Positions 7,912-15,879 of a stretch of DNA of 64,000 nt are shown piece by piece (within the stretch, counting starts at the first letter, position 1; each line of letters opens with the position of its first letter). The stretch comes from Betaproteobacteria bacterium (GTDB lineage: Bacteria > Pseudomonadota > Gammaproteobacteria > Burkholderiales > Ga0077523). Below the pieces are notes generated by a model. The model did not search any database and was not told where the DNA came from. It saw nothing but the letters and a program-made list of their open reading frames with translations. A program made the translations under genes and the position numbers. The stretch lies in contig JADJPK010000004.1 in the NCBI GenBank assembly GCA_016713305.1, positions 310,001 through 374,000 on the forward strand. The letters run 5' to 3'.

Positions 7912-9435
7912 ATGACCGTCCCAAGCCTCACCCCCGAACAACTGCTCGAAGCGGCCGACACCGTGGGCCTGTCCCTGACCGACGCGGACGTGTCGTCGTA
8001 TCTGGGTCTGATGAAGCCCTATCTCGATGCCTACAACCTCGTGGACGCCATGCCGGACAACCTGCCGGTCGTGAAGTATCCACGCACCCCCGGGGTCTTT
8101 CCGTCGCCGGCGGAGAATCCGCGCAACGCCTGGTACGTGAAGACGTCCATCAAGGGCGCCGCCAGCGGCAAGCTGGCAGGCAAGAAGGTCGCCATCAAGG
8201 ACAACGTGATGGTGGCGGGCGTGCCGATGATGAACGGCAACTCGATTCTCGAAGGTTATGTGCCCGACGTCGACGCCACGATCGTCACGCGCATTCTCGA
8301 TGCGGGAGGAGAGATCGCTGGCAAGACCCATTGCGAGAATTACTGCATCTCCGGCGGCAGCCACACCGGTGCCAAGGGCGCGGTGCACAATCCGTACAAG
8401 ATGGGTTATTCGGCCGGCGGCTCCTCGTCGGGAAGCGGCGTGACCGTGGCGCTGGGCGAGGCCGACATGGCCATCGGCGGCGATCAGGGCGGTTCGATCC
8501 GCATGCCGTCTTCCTGGTGCGGCATCGTCGGCATGAAGCCCACGCACGGCCTGGTGCCCTACACCGGCATCATGCCCATCGAGATCTTCGTCGATCACAC
8601 GGGCCCGATGACCGCCAACGTGAAGGACAACGCCACGCTGCTGGAAGTCCTGGCCGGCGTGGACGGACTGGACCCGAGGCAGTATCACGTCAAACAGCCC
8701 GGCACCCTCGACTACACTTCCGGCATCGGCGCGGGTATCAAGGGCATGCGCATCGGCCTGTTGAAGGAAGGCTTCGGCCATCCCAACTCCGAGGCGGATT
8801 CGGATGCCAAGGTGCGCAAGGCGGCGGAGACGCTGAAGTCGCTCGGAGCCATCGTGGAGGAGGTGTCCGTTCCCGAACACCTGCTGGGCCCCGCCGTGTG
8901 GACCCCCATCGGCACGGAAGGCATCGCCCAGACCATGATGTTCGGCGACGGCTACGGGCTCTCGCGCCCCGACCTCTACGTGACGAGCCTGATCGACAAG
9001 CTGCACGGTTGGGAACTGCGGGCCGACCAGCTGTCGGAAACCACCAAGATCCTGACCGTGCTGGGCGTGCACATGAAGAAGCACTACGGGTCGCGCTTCT
9101 ACGGCAAGTCGGTGAACATCGCCCGCCGGATCCAGGCCGCCTACGATGCCGTGCTCGCCAAGTACGATCTCATCATGCTGCCGACCATGCCGCTGAAGGC
9201 GACGCCGTTGCCGCCGGCGGACGCCCCGAGGGAGCTGTACGTCCAGCGCGCACTGGAGATGATCGGCAACACCTGCCCCTTCGACATCACGCACCATCCC
9301 GCCATGACCGTGCCCTGCGGCATGTCGGATGGCCTGCCGATCGGCATGATGCTCGTGGGCAAGCACTTCGACGAAGCGACGATCTACAAGGCCGGCTACG
9401 CGTTCGAACAATCGGGCGACTGGAAGAAGATGTGA
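7912..9435 (+). CDS. Amidase-signature family hydrolase
   Basis: Amidase of the Ser-cisSer-Lys class, 507 residues, expected to hydrolyse an amide R-CONH2 to the acid and ammonia in the cytosol. Catalytic residues are visible: K96 in KVAIKDNV, the cis-serine in GGSSSGSG (171-175) and nucleophile S195 in GGDQGGSIRMPS. GIVGMKPTHGLVPYTG and DHTGPMT resemble the amidases linked with nitrile hydratase in Rhodococcus rather than GatA. AAGGAGGA sits just before the ATG at 7912, which settles the start. It is last in the urease/importer cluster, so it may act before or after the urease-like enzyme on the imported compound. Substrate is not determinable from sequence. Confidence 0.88.
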   Translation: MTVPSLTPEQLLEAADTVGLSLTDADVSSYLGLMKPYLDAYNLVDAMPDNLPVVKYPRTPGVFPSPAENPRNAWYVKTSIKGAASGKLAGKKVAIKDNVMVAGVPMMNGNSILEGYVPDVDATIVTRILDAGGEIAGKTHCENYCISGGSHTGAKGAVHNPYKMGYSAGGSSSGSGVTVALGEADMAIGGDQGGSIRMPSSWCGIVGMKPTHGLVPYTGIMPIEIFVDHTGPMTANVKDNATLLEVLAGVDGLDPRQYHVKQPGTLDYTSGIGAGIKGMRIGLLKEGFGHPNSEADSDAKVRKAAETLKSLGAIVEEVSVPEHLLGPAVWTPIGTEGIAQTMMFGDGYGLSRPDLYVTSLIDKLHGWELRADQLSETTKILTVLGVHMKKHYGSRFYGKSVNIARRIQAAYDAVLAKYDLIMLPTMPLKATPLPPADAPRELYVQRALEMIGNTCPFDITHHPAMTVPCGMSDGLPIGMMLVGKHFDEATIYKAGYAFEQSGDWKKM

Positions 9436-9441
9436 TCGCAT

Positions 9442-9484
9442 CGAAGGCTGCACGTTGGCGCTGGAGACCGGCGTGCAGCCTTCG
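9442..9484. terminator. Hairpin between convergent amidase and dehydratase genes
   Basis: Exact 13-base inverted repeat CGAAGGCTGCACG (9442-9454) and its complement at 9472-9484, with a 17-base loop, seven bases after the amidase stop. There is no clean U tract, so it may be a bidirectional or processing hairpin rather than a classic intrinsic terminator. Confidence 0.55.
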
Positions 9485-9507
9485 GTCGACGGCTCGCCGT
9501 CCTCCGT

Positions 9508-9533
9508 GAACGCAACGGGTGGTCGTTGCGTTC
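9508..9533. terminator. Second hairpin in the convergent gap
   Basis: Exact 10-base inverted repeat GAACGCAACG (9508-9517) and CGTTGCGTTC (9524-9533) with a six-base loop. On the + strand it is followed by a moderately T-rich stretch (gttctggctttctt), so it probably ends the urease/amidase transcript. Confidence 0.6.
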
Positions 9534-9567
9534 GTTCTGGCTTTCTTCGCTGAGCAGTTGATGCCAA

Positions 9568-10557
9568 TCAGGTGATCGGCAGGCCCTGCAGAACCAGTTC
9601 CGCGAACCGCTTCACATCGACGTTCCCGCCGCTCACGATCACGCCCACCCGCTTGTCCCGCACCGGGACGGCTCCGTGCAACACGGCGGCGGCGGCGAGA
9701 CACCCCGTGGGCTCGACGACCAGCTTCATGCGCTCGGCGAAGAATTTCATGGTGTCGACGAGCTGCGCGTCGCTCACGGTCACCACTTCGTCGACGCGTG
9801 CCTGGATGACCGGAAACGTGAGTTGCCCGGCGTGCTGGGTCTGTGCGCCATCCGCAATGGTGTGGGGAACGTCGATGTGGACGATCCGCCCTCCCCTGAG
9901 GGAACGCTGGATGTCGTTGCCCGCCTCCGGTTCCACGCCGATGACGCGGCACGACGGGGAAAGATGCCTGGCTGCCGTGGCGCAGCCGGAAATGAGACCG
10001 CCGCCCCCCACGCAGACGACGAGCACGTCCAGCGGCCCCGCCTCCTCGATCAGTTCCAGCGCCGCGGTCCCCTGGCCCGCCATCACGTCCGCGTGGTCGT
10101 AGGGAGGGACCAGCGTCATGCCACGCTCGGCCGCGATGCGGCGGCCGATGGCTTCCCTGTCTTCGGAGTACCGGTCGTAGAAGACGACTTCGCCTCCGTA
10201 TCCGCGAGTCGCCTCCACTTTCACCACAGGAGCGTCTGTTGGCATCACGATCACGGCGGGCATGTCCAGCAGGCGCGCAGACAGTGCGATGGCCTGGGCG
10301 TGATTGCCGGACGAGAACGTGATCACACCGCCACGGCGTTGCGCGGCGGAGAAGCGGGACAACGCGTTATATGCGCCGCGAAACTTGAACGCCCCCATGC
10401 GCTGCAGGTTCTCGCACTTGAACAAGGCACTTCCATGCGTGCGTGCATCGAACGTGGAGGAAGTCAGAACAGGAGTGCGGTGCGCCACCCCTTCGAGACG
10501 GCGGGCAGCGTCGGCAACGTCGGAGAAATCGATGGCGAGAGGCATGGGGGACGGCAC
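9568..10557 (-). CDS. PLP-dependent threonine/serine dehydratase-like enzyme
   Basis: Fold type II PLP enzyme of 329 residues. The Schiff-base lysine is K58 in GAFKFRGAYN, the substrate loop is FSSGNHAQA and the phosphate-binding loop is GGGGLISG. There is no C-terminal ACT regulatory domain, so it resembles the short catabolic threonine dehydratases, serine racemases and threo-3-hydroxyaspartate ammonia-lyases. The likely reaction is beta-elimination of a hydroxy-amino acid to a 2-oxo acid plus ammonia. It is convergent with the amidase gene and not obviously in an operon. The exact substrate within this group cannot be assigned from sequence alone. Confidence 0.85.
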   Translation of the reverse strand: MPSPMPLAIDFSDVADAARRLEGVAHRTPVLTSSTFDARTHGSALFKCENLQRMGAFKFRGAYNALSRFSAAQRRGGVITFSSGNHAQAIALSARLLDMPAVIVMPTDAPVVKVEATRGYGGEVVFYDRYSEDREAIGRRIAAERGMTLVPPYDHADVMAGQGTAALELIEEAGPLDVLVVCVGGGGLISGCATAARHLSPSCRVIGVEPEAGNDIQRSLRGGRIVHIDVPHTIADGAQTQHAGQLTFPVIQARVDEVVTVSDAQLVDTMKFFAERMKLVVEPTGCLAAAAVLHGAVPVRDKRVGVIVSGGNVDVKRFAELVLQGLPIT

Positions 10558-10647
10558 ACGTGGGCGGAAGCCGCAGTGTAGTCCGCTGCCGGGGGATGGT
10601 CTGGTGGACCGGCTCCCCGACCCGCGCGCGGGCGGAACGTCAGGCGA

Positions 10648-10665
10648 AGCCCCGGGGACGGGGCT
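10648..10665 (-). terminator. Weak hairpin after the HExxH-protein gene
   Basis: AGCCCCG, four-base loop, CGGGGCT, lying 12 bases past the stop of the minus-strand gene ending at 10678. No T run follows on that strand, so the terminator role is tentative. Confidence 0.3.
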
Positions 10666-10677
10666 CCACGTCCTGCA

Positions 10678-11334
10678 TCAGTCGTTGACGCCCGGTGCCT
10701 TCACCGGCTTGGCGCGGTGGGTCTGCGTCGTCTCCACGTGCTCGCAGGTGGGACGCGCGCCTGCGTACGACACGCGATCCGGACTGGAACTCTGCGCCAG
10801 GAAACGGTTCTGCAGGGCATACGCCTCCACTTCACGCTGGTACCACCGCTCGCACGGTGCGGCAGCGGAAAGCTCGTTGCCGACTTCCTGCATGTAGTGC
10901 ACCAGTTCGTGGAAGAGGATCGAGCGGTGGAAGAGATTGGTTTCCGGCTGCAGATCCTCCGCCAGCATCACGCCGCGTTCGGGCTCGTACAGTGCCGCCA
11001 CCTGGCATCGCTTCGACGGGTCCGCGCACACCTTCTCTTCGAGATCGTGCCGGGGAATACGGGTGATCATGGGAAGCGCCTCGGGCATGCCGTACTTGGA
11101 CATGCGCATGGCGATCTTCAACAGATAGCGGGAAAGAGAATTGAGGTCGGCAAAAGGTGCATTCGCGTGGGGATCGTCGTACGACGTGGAATCGCCGTCG
11201 TCGTGATACACGCTGTAAGCCTGCGCGGGCTTCTTCTTGACCGGCTCATCTGCGGCAAACGCCACGGCCGGAACCGATACTGCCAACAGCCACAACAGGG
11301 TGCGGGCTCCTGAAGCCCGGAGAATTGTGTTCAT
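10678..11334 (-). CDS. Secreted HExxH-motif protein, putative metallopeptidase
   Basis: A 218-residue exported protein of unknown function. The N-terminus (MNTILRASGARTLLWLLAVSV) is a Sec signal peptide, with likely cleavage after AFA. The key motif is FHELVHYMQ, a zincin-type HExxH, followed by CERWYQREVEAYALQN in which a downstream glutamate could be the third zinc ligand (HExxH...ExxA pattern). The start is placed at 11334 because GGAGAG lies just upstream; an earlier ATG at 11349 would contain that ribosome site. It could be a small periplasmic peptidase; activity is unproven. Confidence 0.7.
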   Translation of the reverse strand: MNTILRASGARTLLWLLAVSVPAVAFAADEPVKKKPAQAYSVYHDDGDSTSYDDPHANAPFADLNSLSRYLLKIAMRMSKYGMPEALPMITRIPRHDLEEKVCADPSKRCQVAALYEPERGVMLAEDLQPETNLFHRSILFHELVHYMQEVGNELSAAAPCERWYQREVEAYALQNRFLAQSSSPDRVSYAGARPTCEHVETTQTHRAKPVKAPGVND

Positions 11335-11793
11335 CGCACTCTCCAACACCCTCCCGATTCAATGTAACCGGACGGAATTATCTTTCCCGCGCCATCCCTG
11401 CCGCGCCGTCTCCGGCGGGGAAGGAAATCCGGACTGCTTCGCACCATGCCCATGCGTCGCCGCCGCACCGCGCACCTCTTCAAGGCGCCGAACAGGCTAG
11501 CGGCTCCTCTTCCCCCGGACGACCTCGACAATTCGTCCTGTCCAGGGCTCGCTCCGGAGCCGCACTTGCCCTTGCCCTGACTTTCCTTACGGATGCAGGA
11601 CGCGCCAGCGACAGAGATATTCGGAAAATAATCCCCGTGTCTCTCGTTGTCTTGCCGCCCACAACCCGCGCCCGTTATTGTGCGGCGCACAATACATGCC
11701 AGAGGGTTCGAGATGCCAGACGGGTTCAAGGCGTCCCCGTCCGGGTCCACGCACCGCGACGGTCGCCTGCAGGAGGTCAGCCGACCCGGCCGC
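11335..11793. promoter_or_regulatory. Intergenic region with a perfect 19-base palindrome
   Basis: This 459-base gap between two minus-strand genes holds no convincing gene. The striking element is TATTGTGCGGCGCACAATA at 11676-11694, a perfect palindrome around one central base. It lies about 340 bases upstream of the HExxH-protein gene. The GTGCGGCGCAC core looks like a dimeric repressor operator; a PhaR-like TGC-GCA core is one speculative reading. The remainder shows nothing I can name. Confidence 0.45.
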
Positions 11794-12651
11794 TCAGATC
11801 GACGAGCCGTCCTTGCCTTGCTTTTCCGGTCTTCGGTACTCGCCGTCCAGTACGTTCCGCCGTGACTCGGCCGCCAGTTTCTGCTCCGCCGTCAGCCGAC
11901 GTCCCAGGTCCTGCAACAACTCACGGCTCGCCTTTGCCTCGTCCGCATGCTCCTCGGTGAACCTGCTCACGGCAATGTTCAGCAATGCATATGCCTCGAC
12001 GTCATCGTGCGGTTCGCCTCCGGCCCGGGACAGCAGCCTGGCAAGACTCAGCATGGCAGACGGGTAGCCGATCTCCGCGGCCCGCCGGTACCACTGGCTC
12101 GCCTCGGCCGCGTTGGGATCGGTGCCGAGGCCTTCCTCGTAAAGGTGTCCGACGTTCCACATCCCCAGGGGATCTCCCTCCCGCGCGGCCTCGCGGTACC
12201 ACGTCATCGCGAGTTCGGGGCTTTTCGGAGCGCCCTGACCCGTCTCGTACATGTCGCCCACCGCGTTCATCGCCCACGCATCGCCCCGCTCGGCCGAGCG
12301 CATCCACCACTTGAACGCCTCCTCGAAGGACTGCGCCACGCCGTCGCCGTTGGCGTGCATCAGCCCGAGGTTGTTCATGGCGGGCGTGTAGCCCCGGGAC
12401 GCCGCGAACCGCCACCACTTCATGGCTTCCTCGTAGTCCTGCTTGACGCCGCCCTGTCCGCGGGCATAGAGCCATCCGATATTGGTCGCCGCCTTGGGGT
12501 CGGCGCGCTCCATGAGCTTGGACAATTTCTTTCCGTCCACGTAGTCGGCACCCGACTCGGGAATGGTGAACGTGTCCTCCTGTTCCGCTGCGTTTGCGGT
12601 CCCCGCACAAAGCGCGAGAACTCCCAGCAGCACTGCGATGCGAGACTTCAT
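11794..12651 (-). CDS. Periplasmic Sel1-repeat protein
   Basis: A 285-residue exported protein with a clear signal peptide (MKSRIAVLLGVLALCAGTANA) and about four Sel1-like repeats of about 36 residues, for example AATNIGWLYARGQGG, AMNNLGLMHANGDGV, AMNAVGDMYETGQGA and GMWNVGHLYEEGLGT. These alpha-solenoid repeats bind proteins and often serve in envelope stress or secretion-linked signalling. No catalytic domain is visible. It stands alone, separated by about 70 bases from the hydrolase gene. Specific partner unknown. Confidence 0.8.
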   Translation of the reverse strand: MKSRIAVLLGVLALCAGTANAAEQEDTFTIPESGADYVDGKKLSKLMERADPKAATNIGWLYARGQGGVKQDYEEAMKWWRFAASRGYTPAMNNLGLMHANGDGVAQSFEEAFKWWMRSAERGDAWAMNAVGDMYETGQGAPKSPELAMTWYREAAREGDPLGMWNVGHLYEEGLGTDPNAAEASQWYRRAAEIGYPSAMLSLARLLSRAGGEPHDDVEAYALLNIAVSRFTEEHADEAKASRELLQDLGRRLTAEQKLAAESRRNVLDGEYRRPEKQGKDGSSI

Positions 12652-12719
12652 GAGGTGGCTCCAGCTGTGTTCGAACGAAGATGCGCTTCGGACATCGGAC
12701 GGAAAGCCGAGTTCGGTCT

Positions 12720-13586
12720 TCAGGTCTTCGCGGACAGGAATGGCATCAGTTCCGCGAGCAGCGCCGCGGGCGCCTCCTCCGGAATGAAGTGCCCGCAGGG
12801 AAGCGGCTTTCCACGCACGTCGATCGCCTTCTCGCGCCAGGTGGCGAGCACGTCGAACAGGCCATGCATCTTTCCCAGTTCGCCCCAGAGGGCGAGGACG
12901 GGGCAGTGAATGCGCCGGTGGATGTCCGCTTCGTCGTCCTCGCAGTCTCGAGTGGCACCGGCGCGATAGTCCTCCATCGCCGCGCGGATCGTGCCGGGAA
13001 GCCGCATCACGCGCAGGTATTCCTGGAACGCGTCCTCGTCGATGGCACCTGCGAGCCCCGTGAGACTGCGCAGCATGTGCCGCAGGAACGGTTCCGCTGA
13101 CGCGCTGATCATGATCTCCGGAAGGTCAGGCACTTGAAAGTAGAACCAGTGCCAGTAGGCTGCCGCGAGTTCCTGACCTGTATCACGGAATACCGTGTGC
13201 GTGGGCACGATGTCCAGCACGCAGAGCCGTTCGACGGCGTCGGCGTGATCGAGGGTCAGGCGGTGCGCCACGCGGGCGCCCCGGTCATGCCCCACCACGC
13301 TGTAGCGGGCGTGCCCCAGCGCGGTCATCACGCCATGGATGTCGGCGGCCATCGTCTTCTTGTCATAACCGTCTCGCGGCTTGTCGGAGTCGCCATACCC
13401 GCGCAGATCGGGTACGACGATCGTGTGATGCGCAGCCAGCTCGTGGACGACTTTCCGCCACATGATGCCGCTCTGCGGATAGCCGTGAAGCAGCACGACG
13501 GCAGGCCCCTTCCCGCCGGTCCAGGTGTGAATGCGCACGCCGTTGGCGCGAACGTACGAGGCCTCCAGGCCTGGCATCAGAGTCAT
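12720..13586 (-). CDS. Alpha/beta hydrolase of the fluoroacetate dehalogenase type
   Basis: A 288-residue cytosolic hydrolase with close motif agreement to fluoroacetate (haloacetate) dehalogenases, which replace the halogen of a 2-haloacid by hydroxyl. Nucleophile D101 lies in GHDRGARVAHR. R102 and R105 match the carboxylate-binding arginines, D125 (VLDIVPT) and H266 (CGHF) complete the triad, and H146, W147 (YWHW) and Y207 (DYRAG) match the halide pocket that defines defluorinating members. HGYPQS and DLRGYGDSDKP are the usual oxyanion and strand motifs. The ATG at 13586 overlaps the stop of the upstream aminotransferase (ATGA) and GAGGAA precedes it, so they are translationally coupled. 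Fluoroacetate activity is an inference; another 2-haloacid or an ester is possible. Confidence 0.82.
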   Translation of the reverse strand: MTLMPGLEASYVRANGVRIHTWTGGKGPAVVLLHGYPQSGIMWRKVVHELAAHHTIVVPDLRGYGDSDKPRDGYDKKTMAADIHGVMTALGHARYSVVGHDRGARVAHRLTLDHADAVERLCVLDIVPTHTVFRDTGQELAAAYWHWFYFQVPDLPEIMISASAEPFLRHMLRSLTGLAGAIDEDAFQEYLRVMRLPGTIRAAMEDYRAGATRDCEDDEADIHRRIHCPVLALWGELGKMHGLFDVLATWREKAIDVRGKPLPCGHFIPEEAPAALLAELMPFLSAKT

Positions 13587-14767
13587 CGTTTCCTCAGGTA
13601 GTTTTCGAGCCGGGCCACGCCCTCGGCAAGGACCGAAATGGGTTTGGGGTAGGAGAACCGCACGTGCTGGGCGGCACGATGGTGTCCGAAATCGATGCCG
13701 GGGGCGATCGCGACTCCTGCCTTCTCCAGCACGTCGATGCAGAAGGCGTAGCTGTCGCTGGTGTGGCGTTCGCAGTTGGCGTAGATGTAGAAGGCGCCCG
13801 TCGGTTCCACCGGAATGTCGAAGCCCAGATCGCGCAGCCTCGGCAGGAGGAAATCGCGCTGTGCACGGAAGGCCTCGTGCCTTTCCTCGTGGATACGGAC
13901 CGCTTCCGGGGAAAACGCGGCGATGGCGGCCTGCTGCGCGATGTCGGAGGCGGAGATGAACAGGTTCTGGGCGAGCTCGATGTCCGCCATGTAGTCCTGC
14001 GGCGCGACCATCCAGCCGAGACGCCAACCCGTCATGCCGAAGTACTTGGAAAAGCTGTTGATCACGAAAGCATCGTCCGCGAACTCCAGCACGGTGCGAT
14101 CGCGATCACCGTAGGTGAGCCCGTGATAGATCTCATCGACGATCAGCACGCCTCCGCGCTTGCGCACGACCTCGTGGATCGCACGCAGTTCGTCGAATGC
14201 GATCACCGTACCCGTGGGATTCGACGGCGTTGCCAGCATGACGGCGCGGGTACGGGGACTCCAGTGGCGGTTCACCAGTTCGGCGGTGAGCTGGTAGTTC
14301 GTATCCGCTCCCACCGCGATCGGCACGGGACGGCCTTCCATGGCACGGGCGAAATGCCGGTTGCACGGATAGCTCGGGTCCGCGAGCAGCACTTCGTCGC
14401 CGGGCGAGAGCAGCACGCCCATGGTCATGAGCAGCGCGCCGGAGGAGCCGGGCATGACGCCGATGCGCGAGGCCGGAATGCCGACACCGTAACGGGTCGT
14501 GTACCAGCGGGCGATTTCTTCGCGCAGAGCGGTGGTGCCGAGCCCGGCGGTATAGCGGACATTGCCGGATTGAATGGCGCGGATTCCCGCTTCCGCAATG
14601 GGCGCTGCGGAGGGCGCATCGGGTTCGCCGATGACCATGTTCACGATCGAGCGGCCCTGGGCCTCGAGTTCCTTGGCGCGGGTGACGAGGACCACCACAT
14701 GGAAGGGCTCGATGTCCGCCATGCGGGCGGCGAGAGGGTGGGCCGGCACGGTTTCGTCTGGTGGCAT
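13583..14767 (-). CDS. PLP-dependent aminotransferase, class I/II
   Basis: Fold type I aminotransferase of 394 residues, AspC/aspartate aminotransferase-like. The PLP lysine is in NSFSKYFGMTGWRLGW, the cofactor aspartate is in IVDEIYHGL, and the phosphate/carboxylate arginine is in HVRFSYPKP near the end. TPSNPTGTVI is the typical cofactor-pocket motif. The start at 14767 (MPPDETVPAHPLAAR) is chosen because the frame upstream is arginine-rich with no domain match. It overlaps the dehalogenase-like gene by four bases, so the pair may share a substrate family or merely a promoter. Amino-group donor and acceptor are undetermined. Confidence 0.83.
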   Translation of the reverse strand: MPPDETVPAHPLAARMADIEPFHVVVLVTRAKELEAQGRSIVNMVIGEPDAPSAAPIAEAGIRAIQSGNVRYTAGLGTTALREEIARWYTTRYGVGIPASRIGVMPGSSGALLMTMGVLLSPGDEVLLADPSYPCNRHFARAMEGRPVPIAVGADTNYQLTAELVNRHWSPRTRAVMLATPSNPTGTVIAFDELRAIHEVVRKRGGVLIVDEIYHGLTYGDRDRTVLEFADDAFVINSFSKYFGMTGWRLGWMVAPQDYMADIELAQNLFISASDIAQQAAIAAFSPEAVRIHEERHEAFRAQRDFLLPRLRDLGFDIPVEPTGAFYIYANCERHTSDSYAFCIDVLEKAGVAIAPGIDFGHHRAAQHVRFSYPKPISVLAEGVARLENYLRKR

Positions 14768-15052
14768 GGGCGCGGAAGTCCTGGGATCGGGATGCGAGTA
14801 TTTCGCGCATCGCACGCCATGTCCACGGCACGGGGGCCACACCGGGGATCGACGCGCTTCACCAGACCACCGTCGGGCTCGCTGACAACCCTGGTACACC
14901 AATCGGCGGCAGTCGTTTAGATGATTGATTCAAATAAATAATTTCGCCTTGCACGCTCCCTGCTAACCATGCGCGCGTTGCGCCCCGCGCGACGGCGGCG
15001 GCCCCCATCCCGATGCGTCCGCTGCCTGCCTCTCGCAGAAAGGAGACCCACG

Positions 15053-15742
15053 ATGTTCCTGAAACAAGCGCTCGCCGCCGCCGTGCTGGCCACGGTTGCC
15101 GCCAGTCCTGCTCTGGCAGCCATCGCCGAGACGGATGCGTACACGATCGAGTACGACGAAAACACCGACTTCGGCTTCCTCAACTTCACCAGCGGCGGCA
15201 CCGGCGTTCGCGGATTCGGCTGGGACGCATTCCCGTCGAACGCGGTAGCCTCCTCCATCGGTGGCACGGACAGCCTCTCGCTCGGTATGCCCACCCTGAC
15301 CATCACCGCCAAGGAAGGCTGGTCCCTGGCGGAATTCATCCGTGGCCTGTCGGGCGGGTTCTACAGCGAAACCGGTGCAGAATCCGCGACGAGCGTGACC
15401 ATCACCGGCAGCATCGCCATCGACGGCGGCGCGGATGAAGCATTCACCACCGACGCCACCAAGAACCCCATCGTGGACACCCCCACGTTCCGCTTGGGGA
15501 ACTGGGAAGGTAACGGGCAGTACAACTTCAGCCTCGCGCAGAAGATCGTCCTGAGCGGGCTGACCTTCGAGTTCATGGCGGACGGCACCGGCGGCAACGC
15601 GGGAATCGTGGGCCAGCAGCCCGGCCCCCGCTTCGACATCGGCGTGGTCGAAGCGCCGATCCCCGAGCCGGAAACCTATGCGCTGATGGCCCTGGGACTC
15701 GTGGCCGTGGGAGCAGCAGCGCGGCGGCGCAAGCAGCAGTGA
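15053..15742 (+). CDS. PEP-CTERM sorting-domain exported protein
   Basis: A 229-residue exported protein. It has a signal peptide (MFLKQALAAAVLATVAAS, cleaved near ALA), an acidic, glycine/threonine-rich middle with no recognised domain, and a PEP-CTERM tail: PIPEPETYALMALGL, a hydrophobic stretch, then RRRK. PEP-CTERM proteins are processed by an exosortase and are linked with exopolysaccharide-producing bacteria, so such a system should exist elsewhere in this genome. AGGAGA at 15041-15046 fixes the start. It is a single-gene unit closed by a good terminator at 15780. Confidence 0.85.
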   Translation: MFLKQALAAAVLATVAASPALAAIAETDAYTIEYDENTDFGFLNFTSGGTGVRGFGWDAFPSNAVASSIGGTDSLSLGMPTLTITAKEGWSLAEFIRGLSGGFYSETGAESATSVTITGSIAIDGGADEAFTTDATKNPIVDTPTFRLGNWEGNGQYNFSLAQKIVLSGLTFEFMADGTGGNAGIVGQQPGPRFDIGVVEAPIPEPETYALMALGLVAVGAAARRRKQQ

Positions 15743-15779
15743 TGTCTCCCCCGGGATGAGCCGGGGAAGCAGTGCCGGC

Positions 15780-15811
15780 AACGGGCGGAATCCCCCAGGG
15801 TTCCGCCCGTT
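15780..15811 (+). terminator. Intrinsic terminator after the PEP-CTERM gene
   Basis: Exact 11-base stem AACGGGCGGAA (15780-15790) and TTCCGCCCGTT (15801-15811), ten-base loop, followed by tgtcttt. It lies 38 bases past the stop codon. Confidence 0.75.
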
Positions 15812-15879
15812 GTCTTTGCGGCCTCCCTGCCGCCCGGAGTTCCGCAGTACAGTGCGCACTTTTTCTGCGGAGCGGCATC

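Noticed and set aside
7861..9567. 568-codon open frame antisense to the amidase
   Set aside because: Same reason; the + strand amidase has a complete catalytic triad and a strong ribosome site.
12720..13586. Epoxide hydrolase identity for the alpha/beta hydrolase
   Set aside because: The YWHW halide-pocket pattern and the paired arginines after the nucleophile match haloacetate dehalogenases; epoxide hydrolases have two tyrosines in other positions.
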